The notes: generated by a model not told the origin, from the letters alone. DNA of 64,000 bases from Pseudomonas grimontii (GCF_007858185.1 NZ_VFES01000002.1:186001-250000), one strand, 5' to 3'. Counted from the stretch's first letter, positions 19,788 through 28,729 are shown. Program-made: numbers and translations.

Positions 19788-20210
19788 ATGGCCAAAGTTA
19801 TCCTGAAGAAAAAAATCGACGCCCAGACCACCGCCCTGAGCGACGTTAAAACCTATGCCCGCAAGATCTGGCTGGCGGGTCTTGGTGCCTACGCCAAGGT
19901 TGGAAGCGAGGGCAGCGAGTACTTCAAGGAACTCGTTAAAGCGGGTCAACATGTTGAAAGTAAAGGCAAAAAAGTTGCAGTGGAACAACTTGATGCTGCC
20001 AACAGTCAGATGGACCAAGTAAAGAGTAATGTCTCCGCGGTCAAAGGTCTGGTAGAAGTTCAGCTGGATAAAGTTGAAAAAGCTTTTGATACTCGCGTTG
20101 CCAGTGCCTTGAATCGAATTGGCATTGCGTCTAAACATGACGTGGAGACACTCTCTGCTAAGCTCGAAGAGCTGACGGCATTGCTCGAACGTGTCGCGCG
20201 TAAACACTAA
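19788..20210 (+). CDS. phaI: Phasin PhaI
   Basis: A 140-residue granule-associated phasin that coats polyhydroxyalkanoate inclusions. The ATG at 19788 has a GTGAGGTG ribosome site and gives MAKVILKKKIDAQ. The PHA-binding motif VKTYARKIWLAGLGAYAKVG is shared with PhaF, and the C-terminal half is a leucine-zipper-like helix (KHDVETLSAKLEELTALLER). It lies 12 bases upstream of phaF, in one operon. Confidence 0.93.
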   Translation: MAKVILKKKIDAQTTALSDVKTYARKIWLAGLGAYAKVGSEGSEYFKELVKAGQHVESKGKKVAVEQLDAANSQMDQVKSNVSAVKGLVEVQLDKVEKAFDTRVASALNRIGIASKHDVETLSAKLEELTALLERVARKH

Positions 20211-20222
20211 GGAGACATCGGG

Positions 20223-21203
20223 ATGGCTGTTAAAAAGACTACTCAGAAAGAAGGCAGCTCGTGGGTCGGGAAAGTTGAAGAATATTCCCGCAAGATCTGG
20301 CTGGCTGGTTTAGGCGTTTACTCGAAGATCGACAGTGACGGCAGCAAACTCTTCGAGACGTTGGTTAAAGACGGCGAGAAGGCCGAGAAAGTAGCCAACA
20401 GCGCAGTGGGCAAGAAAGTTACTGCTGCCAAGGCGACTGCCGGTTCGCGTATCAGTGATGCGAAGAAACAGGTATTGGGTACTTGGAGTGAACTTGAAGG
20501 GGCCCTGGACACACGCCTCAACAAGGCCATTTCGCGACTGGGCGTGCCGAGCCGTACTGAAGTCAAGGCGCTGCACACCAAGGTCGATACCCTGACCAAG
20601 CAAATCGAAAAACTCACCGGCGCCAAAGTGACTCCGGTGAAAACTGCAGCTGCTAAGCCTGCTGCGAAAACTGCTGCTGCCAAACCGGCCGCGAAAACCG
20701 CCGCCAAGCCTCTGGTGAAAGCTGCTGCCAAGCCTGCTGCGAAACCAGCGGCCAAGGCACCGGCAAAAGCTGCCGCCAAGCCGGCGGCCAAAACCGCCGC
20801 TGCCAAACCGGCCGCCAAGCCTGCGGCTAAACCCGTAGCTGCTAAAGCCGCTGCCAAGCCTGTCGCCAAACCGGCAACCAAGGCCGCAGCAAAACCAGCA
20901 GCTAAAACCGCAGCCGCCAAACCGGCTGTGGCAAAGCCTGCAGCCAAGCCAGCCGCCGCGAAGCCGGCTGCAAAACCCGCTGTTGCCAAACCAGCAGCTG
21001 CCAAGCCAGCGACAAAACCCGCTGCTGCGAAAAAGCCGGCTGTAGCGAAAAAACCAGCAGCACCCAAGCCAGCTGCAGCGGCCAAGCCTGCCACTGCACC
21101 GGCAACCACTGCTTCATCAGCCAACTCGGTTTCCGCGCCGACGCCCGCTGCCGTGAGCCCGACTGCAACGCCGGTACCCACGACGCCAACCAGTCAGTCC
21201 TGA
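20223..21203 (+). CDS. phaF: Phasin/nucleoid-associated protein PhaF
   Basis: A 326-residue phasin with two parts. Residues 1-135 resemble PhaI (YSRKIWLAGLGVYSKID, then a helical zipper), which binds the PHA granule. The remainder is a histone-H1-like tail of Ala-Lys-Pro repeats that binds DNA. In P. putida PhaF distributes granules between daughter cells and affects pha transcription; the same role is expected here. An intrinsic terminator follows. In most pseudomonads phaD is the next gene; here a fimbrial operon intervenes. Confidence 0.95.
   Translation: MAVKKTTQKEGSSWVGKVEEYSRKIWLAGLGVYSKIDSDGSKLFETLVKDGEKAEKVANSAVGKKVTAAKATAGSRISDAKKQVLGTWSELEGALDTRLNKAISRLGVPSRTEVKALHTKVDTLTKQIEKLTGAKVTPVKTAAAKPAAKTAAAKPAAKTAAKPLVKAAAKPAAKPAAKAPAKAAAKPAAKTAAAKPAAKPAAKPVAAKAAAKPVAKPATKAAAKPAAKTAAAKPAVAKPAAKPAAAKPAAKPAVAKPAAAKPATKPAAAKKPAVAKKPAAPKPAAAAKPATAPATTASSANSVSAPTPAAVSPTATPVPTTPTSQS
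20641..21080 (+). repeat. Ala-Lys-Pro-Ala coding repeat tract of phaF
   Basis: About 440 bases encode degenerate tandem units of the types AAKPAAK, AKTAAAKP and AVAKP. The codons vary between units (gcc/gct/gca, aag/aaa), so the repetition is kept at protein level. Such tracts change length readily by recombination. Confidence 0.85.
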
Positions 21204-21218
21204 TTTTTCCGGGACACG

Positions 21219-21254
21219 AAAAATGCCCGGCCTGCAAAGGTCGGGCATTTTTTT
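21219..21254 (+). terminator. Rho-independent terminator after phaF
   Basis: AAAAATGCCCG pairs with CGGGCATTTTT, followed by further T residues, 15 bases after the phaF stop. The symmetric A and T runs would also allow it to serve the convergent fimbrial operon. Confidence 0.88.
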
Positions 21255-21289
21255 GCTCGCCTGCATTGTGACCGTGGCTCCAGGCTCGG

Positions 21290-21820
21290 TCAGTTGTAAG
21301 TAATCGAAACGGTCACCGCGCTGGCCAGGGTGCCTTGAGTGATCGCTGCGCCGGTTTTGTGGTACGTCGCTGTGAGGGGGATCACGGCCTTGTTGCTGCT
21401 GCTTGCAATGGTACGACTGCGCTGGGCGGCGTTCCCGTTGGCAGGGATGGCATAAGCGGGAGAGACCCGGTGCAGTAACCGAAGGGCTGTACCCTTGGAG
21501 GTTCCCGTGTTGGAAAACAGCGTGGCGTTCCCGGCGGAGGCTGTGCCCGCGAACAGGAAAATCACGTTGCGAAGATCCGATTCGCACTCGGCAGAGATCT
21601 CGAAATCAAACGCGCCCGCGCTGGACGTCGCGCCCAAGTCTGAAATCTTGATAGTTGGCAGGGTGATGGTTCGGTTTTCGTCGCCGGCCGCCAGGTTACA
21701 CGTACCGGCATTGACTTGGCCGGTAAAGCGCAAGGTGCCTGTGGTCGCGGCCTGGACCGCATTGGCGGCCAGACTTGAAGTGATTGCCAAAAGCAGGGGG
21801 AGTGTTCGCAAGCTCATCAA
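21290..21820 (-). CDS. Minor fimbrial subunit, type 1 pilin family
   Basis: A 176-residue exported pilin-domain protein. The signal peptide ends near ANAVQA; the mature part has the two pilin cysteines (AGTCNLAAGDENR and SAECESDL) and a C-terminal beta strand VTVSITYN suited to donor-strand exchange. It is strikingly similar to the C-terminal pilin domain of the adhesin just upstream (CNLA-GD-NR near the start, QGTL-S and TV-ITYN at the end), so the two probably arose by duplication. It is the last gene of the operon and may be a tip adaptor or terminator subunit. Confidence 0.8.
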   Translation of the reverse strand: MMSLRTLPLLLAITSSLAANAVQAATTGTLRFTGQVNAGTCNLAAGDENRTITLPTIKISDLGATSSAGAFDFEISAECESDLRNVIFLFAGTASAGNATLFSNTGTSKGTALRLLHRVSPAYAIPANGNAAQRSRTIASSSNKAVIPLTATYHKTGAAITQGTLASAVTVSITYN

Positions 21821-21835
21821 ATAGCTCTCAGGTTT

Positions 21836-22783
21836 TCAGTTATAGGTAATGTTGACGGTGGCGGTACTGACCAGCGTGCCTTGGCTGACCGTGCCGTTTC
21901 TGTGGTAAGCCGCGCCGAGCGGCAGGACCGCTCTATTGCCCGAAACCGCGACGGTGCGGGTACTCTCGGGGCCGCTGGGAAGAAGGTTCTGGACCCTTCC
22001 GTTGAGACGTGAATAAAGCCACACCGCGACGCCGCCGGCAGTGCCGGTATTGGCGAACAGCTGGTCATTGCCTGGCGCGGGGGTGCCGGAAAAACGAAAG
22101 GTGACATTGGATGCGTTGGTGCAGTTGGCGGTGAGCTCGAAATTGCGTTCGCCGGTATGGGTTGCGTTTTGAAGTGTGCTGACCTTTATGGGGTCAAGCG
22201 AGATCATGCGGTTTACGTCACCGGTCGCCAGGTTGCAGGTGGCGGCGGGTCTGATAAAGCGCACCGCATTGCCGAGCCGCAGGGTAAAACTTTCCGGGCG
22301 TCTGTCCCTTCTCTCCTGCCAAATGTCTCCGGCTGTTACCACCCCGTCCGTTACCGGCCCGATCTTGTAGAACTTCAACTCTGCGGCTGTGAAGCTGGGG
22401 CTTACTCTGGCCGTGAGAGAGGTTCCTTGTCGATTATGCATTGCAAAGAAATGGGTTGTTCCCCTGGCATCCGTGATGCGCAGGCGTACACCAACCCCTG
22501 GCACCTCGGTGCGAAAGACGAGCGTGTCGGTCGGATCTCTTGTCTGGTACCGACCTGTCACCGCTACATACGGGGCGTAGCAGTTCGTGAAAAAAGCGGG
22601 AGCTGTTCCGCTGAATGCACCGCTGATGATTTCCCCTCCCACAGGAAGGTTGTCCGGCACGGTGACGGTAGCGGGAAGGTTAAGGATGAGCGTGCTGTTC
22701 ATATACCGTTCACAACTTGCTTGAGCTGCGATCGGCAGACCAAGGGCCAGCAGCGTAGAGATAAATTGTATTGAGTGTTTCAT
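21836..22783 (-). CDS. Two-domain fimbrial tip adhesin
   Basis: A 315-residue exported protein. I chose the ATG at 22783, five bases after a GGGAG site; a GTG two codons upstream is possible. After the signal peptide (ending near AQA) an N-terminal domain of about 150 residues (SCERYMNSTLILNLPATVTV onward) is unlike pilins and probably binds the receptor. A pilin domain starts near ATCNLATGDVNRMIS and ends in TVNITYN. This lectin-plus-pilin build is typical of FimH-like tip adhesins. It starts two bases after the usher stop. Confidence 0.78.
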   Translation of the reverse strand: MKHSIQFISTLLALGLPIAAQASCERYMNSTLILNLPATVTVPDNLPVGGEIISGAFSGTAPAFFTNCYAPYVAVTGRYQTRDPTDTLVFRTEVPGVGVRLRITDARGTTHFFAMHNRQGTSLTARVSPSFTAAELKFYKIGPVTDGVVTAGDIWQERRDRRPESFTLRLGNAVRFIRPAATCNLATGDVNRMISLDPIKVSTLQNATHTGERNFELTANCTNASNVTFRFSGTPAPGNDQLFANTGTAGGVAVWLYSRLNGRVQNLLPSGPESTRTVAVSGNRAVLPLGAAYHRNGTVSQGTLVSTATVNITYN

Positions 22784-22785
22784 CG

Positions 22786-25410
22786 TCACTCCCTCAGTGA
22801 AAAATTGGCCGACTCGACCTGGCAGGTGCCCGAGTCCAATTGCCGCAAACGGCTGGCACCCTCAGCATCCGGTTGCGAGCCGAGGTCGTAGTGCAGTCGG
22901 CATGTGGCGCTGGCATCAGCCCCCCACTTGACCGTCAACTGCCCCTGCGTACGAGATACGCGCACGAACGCCTTACCGCCCTGCCCGACCACGCCGATAC
23001 TGGCGCCGTCTTCATCGAACACATCCGAGCCGAATGGCAGCGGGCTGCCATCCTCGCGCGGTGCGGTAATCAACAAGGCCTGGCCGCTTACGGTCTCGAA
23101 TTGCAACTTCACCACCGACCCGGCGCGTGGGGCCACGTTTTGCGCGGCGGTCTTGAGTTCCACATCGACGGACAGGTCTTTAGGGTCGAGTTCGACGACG
23201 TTCTGACGGTAGGGTGTGAGGTGAGGCACCACGGCAAAACCGCTTTTTCCGACTTGTGAACGGTGGTTGCCATTGATCCGCGCGCCCAGGGCGTCGGGCG
23301 CCTGGACGATGCCGATGGTGTCACCCAATTCTGGAGCGAAGGTCACACCGTCAGCGTGGGCGACAATACCTCCGGTCATGCCAAACGATGTCGCGCGATA
23401 TGCATTGCTCTGGCCATAACCGGCGGATAGCACGCCATGGCTTGTCTGGTATTTCACGTCTGCACTGGTTGCGTTACCGCTGCCGAGCGTCCGGCTGGCC
23501 CCCACGCCGTAGCTGAACTCACTGCGCTCGCCGAGACTGCCGCCCAGGCTGACTCGCTCGCCGCTGCTTTGATCGCCGCGATAGGCCGTGGTGGTCAAGG
23601 TTGGCGAGCGTGCGCCGCTGCCCAGTGGCAGGCTGACGGTGAGGTCCACTTGCTTGTCGACCCGGTCACTCAGCAAGTCGCGGGTGCGCTGCGCACTGAC
23701 GGTGTAGTGAAGGTTCTTCCAGGTGCCGCTGTAACCTGTGGTGAACGTCAGGTTGCCGCTTTTGCGGTTCCAATAATTTTGCGAGGAGCCGGTCAGATAC
23801 ACCGAGCCGTTACCCATGCTTTGGCTGAGGCTGATGTCCATCCTGTCGCGTAGCCGTGACACGTTGTCCAGGCTCAGCCCGTCAATGGCGAGGTTGCGCA
23901 CGCGTGCGGCATCGCTCAGGGCCAGGAAGCCTTCGGTGGAGTAGCGGTACGCGCCGAGAGCGAAGTGGGTTCCAGTGTCGGCGAAGTTTTTGCTGTAGCG
24001 CAATTGCAGGCTTTGCCCCTCACGTGAACCGTGGCCCGGCAGGTACGCGTTGGAGTGGGTCAGGTCAAGGGACAGCGCGCCGAGCCGCGTATTGAATGCC
24101 GCGCCGAGCAATTGCGATCGGTAGTTGTCGGCAAACACCGCGCCGGTGTACCCGGTCAGCAGATTGCTCAGGCCATGCTGGTAAGTGGCTTGCATCAGCG
24201 TGGGAGGGTGCCGCAGGCCGATTTCATCCAGCTGACCAATGCTCAACGAGTAACGGCTGTGACCTGGACGCAGGAGGTTGGCGTTGGCGGCGAACGGCAC
24301 GACGAACTCCCGCGTGCGGCCATCGGCCTCGGTGATGGTGACGTTCAGGTCACCTCCGTAGCCGGTGGGAAACAAATCGTTGAGGACAAACGGGCCAGGC
24401 GCTACAGACACTTCGTCCAGTAACACACCGCGTTGGCGCACGGTGACGCGCGCATTGGTCTCGGCAACACCGCGCACCACCGGGGCAAAGCCCGTCAGGG
24501 AGTCAGGCAGCATCCGGTCATCGCTGAACAGGCTGGCGCCCTTCAGGCGCACGCTGTCAAACAGCTCCCCTGAGGTATAGATCTCGCCCATCATCAGTTG
24601 TGATTGCAGCGTGCTCACTTCGCGCTGCACATAAGTGGCGCTGCTCTGATAGCCAGAACCGATATTGGTTTGGCTGTAGCTGCCGTTATGGCGCCAGTGC
24701 CAATCTCCCAGATTGAGGCCGGCATTCAGGCCCAGGTAGTTGGCGCTGAGCGAACTTCCATTGGCCTGGGAGGCAAATCTATTGGCGTTGTAACGCACGA
24801 AGGCGGCATTGATGCCGCTGTCCCAGTGCTGCGGGTCGACGTAACCCCGCGCCTTGCGTGCCAGGTAAATCTGGGGTACCTGCAAGTCCAGGCGGTTTTC
24901 ACCCGAGTCAAATTGGCTGCTGGCGCCCGGCAGGTAAGTCGCGATGTCGGCGCAACTGGAGAACGCCGATGCAGGGGGCGTACTCGAGTCGGTGGGTTGT
25001 GTGGGTTCTGCATCCACGTTGATGCCAAATCGGAGCAGTGCCTCACGCTCCAGGCACAATTGCGCCGACGACTGGCCTGCGACCGCAGTGAAGGCCAGGG
25101 TTTCGCGTCCGATCCATTGGCCATTCAGGTGGATATCGGAGCGGTAGTTGCCGGGCAGTACGACGTTGCCCTGGCTGAATTTTGAAATATCCACCTGCAA
25201 GCCGGCTGCGCCGTCAGGAAAGAAAGCCGGGTTGAACTCGACACGTTCGGCACTCTGGGCGGTTGCTGCATAAACGCCACATACCGCCAGCACGCTGTGT
25301 ATCGCAAGCGCTGAGCGGTGACGTTCCAGGGAGCTGCTGCTTACGCCTCTGGGTGTGCTCAAACTTATGTTTACCGTTCCCGGAGGTAGTTGCTGCCCGA
25401 ATTTAGGCAT
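22786..25410 (-). CDS. Fimbrial outer membrane usher
   Basis: An 874-residue usher of the FimD/PapC family that assembles and secretes pilin subunits through a 24-strand outer-membrane barrel. I prefer the ATG at 25410 (MPKFGQQLPP) with AGGAA six bases upstream; an ATG at 25443 lacks a ribosome site. The export signal is long (membrane segment SVLAVCGVYAATAQSA). The N-terminal chaperone-binding domain starts VEFNPAFFPDGAAGLQVDIS. Plug and barrel regions include GFAPVVRGVAETNARVTV and PTGYGGDLNVTITEADGR, and the C-terminal domains end CQVESANFSLRE. Confidence 0.92.
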   Translation of the reverse strand: MPKFGQQLPPGTVNISLSTPRGVSSSSLERHRSALAIHSVLAVCGVYAATAQSAERVEFNPAFFPDGAAGLQVDISKFSQGNVVLPGNYRSDIHLNGQWIGRETLAFTAVAGQSSAQLCLEREALLRFGINVDAEPTQPTDSSTPPASAFSSCADIATYLPGASSQFDSGENRLDLQVPQIYLARKARGYVDPQHWDSGINAAFVRYNANRFASQANGSSLSANYLGLNAGLNLGDWHWRHNGSYSQTNIGSGYQSSATYVQREVSTLQSQLMMGEIYTSGELFDSVRLKGASLFSDDRMLPDSLTGFAPVVRGVAETNARVTVRQRGVLLDEVSVAPGPFVLNDLFPTGYGGDLNVTITEADGRTREFVVPFAANANLLRPGHSRYSLSIGQLDEIGLRHPPTLMQATYQHGLSNLLTGYTGAVFADNYRSQLLGAAFNTRLGALSLDLTHSNAYLPGHGSREGQSLQLRYSKNFADTGTHFALGAYRYSTEGFLALSDAARVRNLAIDGLSLDNVSRLRDRMDISLSQSMGNGSVYLTGSSQNYWNRKSGNLTFTTGYSGTWKNLHYTVSAQRTRDLLSDRVDKQVDLTVSLPLGSGARSPTLTTTAYRGDQSSGERVSLGGSLGERSEFSYGVGASRTLGSGNATSADVKYQTSHGVLSAGYGQSNAYRATSFGMTGGIVAHADGVTFAPELGDTIGIVQAPDALGARINGNHRSQVGKSGFAVVPHLTPYRQNVVELDPKDLSVDVELKTAAQNVAPRAGSVVKLQFETVSGQALLITAPREDGSPLPFGSDVFDEDGASIGVVGQGGKAFVRVSRTQGQLTVKWGADASATCRLHYDLGSQPDAEGASRLRQLDSGTCQVESANFSLRE

Positions 25411-25522
25411 AGGGAGTTCCTGCCCGAATAAATGGGCATCCAAATGTGTGTGATGACGTGGTCTGTGTGGCCAGCCGATGGCTGGATATCTGGACGCTAC
25501 GGTGGGCGGCGAGTCCGGGCAG

Positions 25523-26290
25523 TCATGGGGATACCTCGGCGCTGTGGGAGACTTTTACCCCAAAGTCGTCAAGCGTCTGGAACTCGACGGTTGCGGCAGT
25601 CCTCGCCGGTGTTTTGAGCGTAGGTAGCTCAAAGCTATTACGACCTCCAGGTACCACCATGTTCCCGGCGCCTGATGCTGCCGGTTCACGGGGATGACGC
25701 TGCCCGGAGTCCTGCAATTCGATGTGTTCGAAGGTCACGTGATACGGGCTCGGGTTATAGACTTCCAGTGCCTGACCATCCTCGGTTGAGACTCGACGCC
25801 ATTGCAGTTTCTCGGGCGCGGCCTCGGCCGCGTACGGTAGATTCGACGGACGAAAAAACAGCTTGATCCGGGTCCGGAAGGCGAGTTGCAACTGATTGCT
25901 TTGTTGGGTGCCGTGGGGTTGTGAGGGCACTTCCAGCAGGTTGAACCAGAACAGGCTTTCTTGGCCCGACGGTAAGGTTTCGCCGGTATAGGCCAGGCGT
26001 ACGACTTGCTGTTTGCCGGGCTCCATGCGAAAGACCGGTGGGGTGGCGACGAAGGGAATGCCTGCCAGGTCAGGTGTTGAGTGTTCGTCGCCATTATCCA
26101 GCCATGCCTGGAGCAGCACCGGCGCCTGGTTCTTGCTTTCCAGCCTGACGGTTACTTCCCTGTCGTTTTGTGGATAGATGATCCGAGTGTTGTTGATCAC
26201 AACGCTCGCGTGTGCCGTGGCCGCGCCCTGCAGCACAAGTGTCAGCACTGCGGTCCTCGCCAAGGCGTGTGAAATCGACGTCGCATTCAT
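25523..26290 (-). CDS. Periplasmic pilus chaperone (second of two)
   Basis: A 255-residue PapD-family chaperone with signal peptide ending near ATAHA. Family marks are VVINNTRIIYPQNDREVTVRL, the subunit-binding G1 strand region QLQLAFRTRIKLFFRP, and NPSPYHVTFEHIEL in domain 2. It begins six bases after the stop of the other chaperone. The pair resembles a gene duplication, and each copy may serve different subunits. Between this gene and the usher start is a 112-base gap with no obvious terminator. Confidence 0.92.
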   Translation of the reverse strand: MNATSISHALARTAVLTLVLQGAATAHASVVINNTRIIYPQNDREVTVRLESKNQAPVLLQAWLDNGDEHSTPDLAGIPFVATPPVFRMEPGKQQVVRLAYTGETLPSGQESLFWFNLLEVPSQPHGTQQSNQLQLAFRTRIKLFFRPSNLPYAAEAAPEKLQWRRVSTEDGQALEVYNPSPYHVTFEHIELQDSGQRHPREPAASGAGNMVVPGGRNSFELPTLKTPARTAATVEFQTLDDFGVKVSHSAEVSP

Positions 26291-26296
26291 ACGGGG

Positions 26297-27070
26297 TTAT
26301 CCGGCGGAGTAGGTAAGTGCAGCCGAGTGACGCACTCGTGCACCAAAGTCGCTGACGGTCGTGAACTCAATCCTGGCGGCGTCACTCGGGCGATTGCGCA
26401 GTTGGGGCAACACAAACAGTTTTACGTCGCCGGCTGGCAGCATCAGGCTGTCGTTGGCTGTCTTGTTCGGTGCTTTGCTGAATTGTGTGCCCCCGCTGAC
26501 CAACTCCACCGAGGCAAGTGAAATGTGATACGGCGTGGGGTTGGTGGCTTGCACGGCAAAACCCTGTTCGTGGGCTATCAGTTTCCATTGCAGTTTTGAC
26601 GGGGCACTCGCGACCGGATAGGGCAGTGCGTGTGGCCGAAAGAACACGCGCAAACGGGTACGGAACGACAATTGGATCTTGTTGTTTTGCGCGGCATTCG
26701 CTGAGCGCGGGGGGACTTCCAGCACATTCAACCAGAAAATGCTCTCGCGGTCGGTGGGTAGCGGCTCGCCGGAATAGCGCAGGCGCAGCGCCTGTTGCTG
26801 GTGAGGCTCGATACGGAAGAGCGGTGGCGAAAGGGTCAGCGGCGTTTGCGCTGTCGCGGGTGTCGAGTGTCGATCGCCAGTATCCAGCCAGGTTTGCACG
26901 AGCGCCGGGAGGTTTCCCTTGTTTTCCAGGCGCACCGCGACCTCCTGCTGTTCGGCAGGGTAGATTACCCGTGTGCCATGAATAATTACGCCAGCATGGG
27001 AGGGGGGTGCCAGCAGCGACAGCATTCCAAAGGCACAGGTGGCTAGCGTAATGCGGGCCTTTTTTCTCAT
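26297..27070 (-). CDS. Periplasmic pilus chaperone (first of two)
   Basis: A 257-residue PapD-family chaperone; the signal peptide ends near PPSHA. It has GVIIHGTRVIYPAEQQEVAVRL, KIQLSFRTRLRVFFRP (G1 strand with alternating hydrophobics) and NPTPYHISLASVEL. It stands between the major pilin and the second chaperone, on the same strand and in close spacing. Confidence 0.92.
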   Translation of the reverse strand: MRKKARITLATCAFGMLSLLAPPSHAGVIIHGTRVIYPAEQQEVAVRLENKGNLPALVQTWLDTGDRHSTPATAQTPLTLSPPLFRIEPHQQQALRLRYSGEPLPTDRESIFWLNVLEVPPRSANAAQNNKIQLSFRTRLRVFFRPHALPYPVASAPSKLQWKLIAHEQGFAVQATNPTPYHISLASVELVSGGTQFSKAPNKTANDSLMLPAGDVKLFVLPQLRNRPSDAARIEFTTVSDFGARVRHSAALTYSAG

Positions 27071-27124
27071 AGTCAGAAGTCTCTTCGGGTCAAGGAGGCC
27101 TGCCTGTGCAGACCTGCTCGCTCC

Positions 27125-27703
27125 TTATTCGATGTACTCGATCAGGAAACCCACGCGGGTGTTCACCGTACCTTCGGTGGCGGGGCCGCTGGCGTACATC
27201 TGTGCTGCCAGCGGGATGATTGCCTGGTTGTCGGTAATCACCACGCCTTCCGATTTTTCGGTGTAGACGTTGATAGGCGAGCCATCGCGGTTGGTGACTT
27301 CGATCTGCACGTTCTTCGCGGTAGTGGTATCAGTCGGGTCGTCATACCCGTCGATGTTCAGGCGGCCGGTGGCTACGTCAATGGCCGGGCTGTTCGGGTC
27401 GAATGCAACCAAGGCGGTGCGACCGTTAGTGCAGCCGCCTTCACCCGGACCGCCAATGCGAAGGGTGAAGCCAGTCAGGTTGGAGCGGCGGCCTGCGGTT
27501 GCCAGGCGTGCGGCGGAGACGCCGCCCAGGTTGACGTCCTTGACCATTGCGCTGGTGCCCGCTGGTGAACCTTCGATCGTGCAGGTCACATCGGTCACCA
27601 AACCGCTGAAATTGATAATGCCATCCGTGGCGTATGCCGATTGTGATACGGCCGCCGTCAAGGCCATTGCGGCTGCAGCGACGGATAAGACGTTGACTTT
27701 CAT
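27125..27703 (-). CDS. Major fimbrial subunit (type 1 pilin family)
   Basis: A 192-residue exported pilin. The signal peptide ends near SAYA; the mature part starts TDGIINFSGLVTDVTCTIEG. One disulfide is likely between Cys41 and Cys91, and the last strand (NTRVGFLIEYIE) fits the pilin beta-zipper ending. It is the first and promoter-proximal gene of the fimbrial operon, as expected for the most abundant subunit. Sequence similarity to the two distal pilin-domain proteins is low. Confidence 0.88.
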   Translation of the reverse strand: MKVNVLSVAAAAMALTAAVSQSAYATDGIINFSGLVTDVTCTIEGSPAGTSAMVKDVNLGGVSAARLATAGRRSNLTGFTLRIGGPGEGGCTNGRTALVAFDPNSPAIDVATGRLNIDGYDDPTDTTTAKNVQIEVTNRDGSPINVYTEKSEGVVITDNQAIIPLAAQMYASGPATEGTVNTRVGFLIEYIE

Positions 27704-28042
27704 GGTGTTTCACTCGTGAATTATAGGAGTACCCACCACAGGCTTAAGATGCTGCGCCTGCGGTCCTTTTCGAGTTTTTCTCGATTGGCGGTGCGTATTA
27801 ATGTGTCTGGTAACGCCAATGTTCTCTATAGAGAAGTCGCGAGTTTTATTTCGTAATTATTCGAAACTTATTAGTCCAGTTTGGGAGGTTTCTATAATGA
27901 ACTTGGGACCCGCCTGTAAGAACCTGCTGTAGGACTCATGTATATTGCCTTTCTGTATTGATCCCCTCGTATAGCTGGGTATACCGTACTCGCAAAGGGT
28001 ATTTATTTGAGCAAGGCTGTATTCACCTATACGGGTTTCTCG
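27704..28042. promoter_or_regulatory. Divergent control region of fimbrial operon and response regulator
   Basis: This non-coding stretch of about 340 bases is more AT-rich than its surroundings. It holds a perfect 14-base palindrome TTCTCTATAGAGAA (27822-27835), a spaced inverted repeat ATTGGCG (27784-27790) / CGCCAAT (27814-27820), and a perfect TATAAT (27893-27898) reading toward the regulator with no good -35. A minus-strand TATAAT (27725-27720) lies close to the pilin start. The palindromes are candidate operators for the adjacent regulator; this is inference. Confidence 0.55.
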
Positions 28043-28729
28043 ATGTCTACTTCAATTTCCAATATGTATACCGTCATGCTGTTAGATGATCACGAGATGG
28101 TCCGGCAGGGGATTGAGTTGGGATTGAATAAAGAGGGCGACTTCGATGTGATCGGTTCCTTTGGCACGGGCAGGGATTTGCTGGAAGCGCTCTCCAGGCG
28201 GCCTGCGGATGTTGTAGTGATGGACTTTATCCTGGCGCCGTCGGACAGCGATGGCCTTAGCCTGCTTCAGGCACTGAACAGGCGCTTCGGTAAATGCAGG
28301 CCTTTGATTGTGTGTTCGCACTACACGCCTGCCACCGTGTCACTGTCGTTGAAAGCCGGATGTTGGGGGATTCTGGGGAAAACCCAAAACCTGTCTGAAT
28401 TGATTACAGCTATTCGAACCGTCGCCCAAGGCCGGATTTACCTGCAGCCTTGTATGGTGCCTGCGCTTCAGGGCATGCATTCAGTACTTGATGTCGCGAA
28501 TGTAAAGAAGAAAGTGGACTTATCAAGTTCGTTGGAATTGAACGCCTGCCTTACGCCCAAAGAGCAGGAGGTGTTGCGGTGTTTTCTTGATGGAATGTCA
28601 GTAAATTCAATTGCCGCCAAGTTCTCGCGAAGTGCAAGTACGATCAGTACGCAAAAACAATCGGCTTACCGGAAGCTGGGCATTAGCAGTGACAGCGAAC
28701 TATTCAAGTTCAGTCACCAGTTTGGCTAG
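28043..28729 (+). CDS. RcsB/RocA-like response regulator, LuxR-type HTH
   Basis: A two-domain regulator of 228 residues from the ATG at 28043; a TTG at 28007 would add 12 residues and the ribosome site does not decide between them. The receiver domain has the acidic pair Asp15-Asp16, phosphoacceptor Asp61 (VVVMDFIL), Ser in LIVCSHYTP and Lys in GILGKTQN. The C-terminal LuxR HTH has LTPKEQEVLRCFLDGMSVNS and SASTISTQKQSAYRKLGI, closest in style to RcsB and RocA1. No sensor kinase is in the window. It is divergent from the fimbrial operon and probably controls it, as RocA1 does for cupC in P. aeruginosa. Confidence 0.85.
   Translation: MSTSISNMYTVMLLDDHEMVRQGIELGLNKEGDFDVIGSFGTGRDLLEALSRRPADVVVMDFILAPSDSDGLSLLQALNRRFGKCRPLIVCSHYTPATVSLSLKAGCWGILGKTQNLSELITAIRTVAQGRIYLQPCMVPALQGMHSVLDVANVKKKVDLSSSLELNACLTPKEQEVLRCFLDGMSVNSIAAKFSRSASTISTQKQSAYRKLGISSDSELFKFSHQFG

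Noticed and set aside
20641..21080. phaF repeat tract considered as a CRISPR-like or selfish repeat
   Set aside because: The repeats are in frame, vary at synonymous sites and encode the known histone-like PhaF tail.
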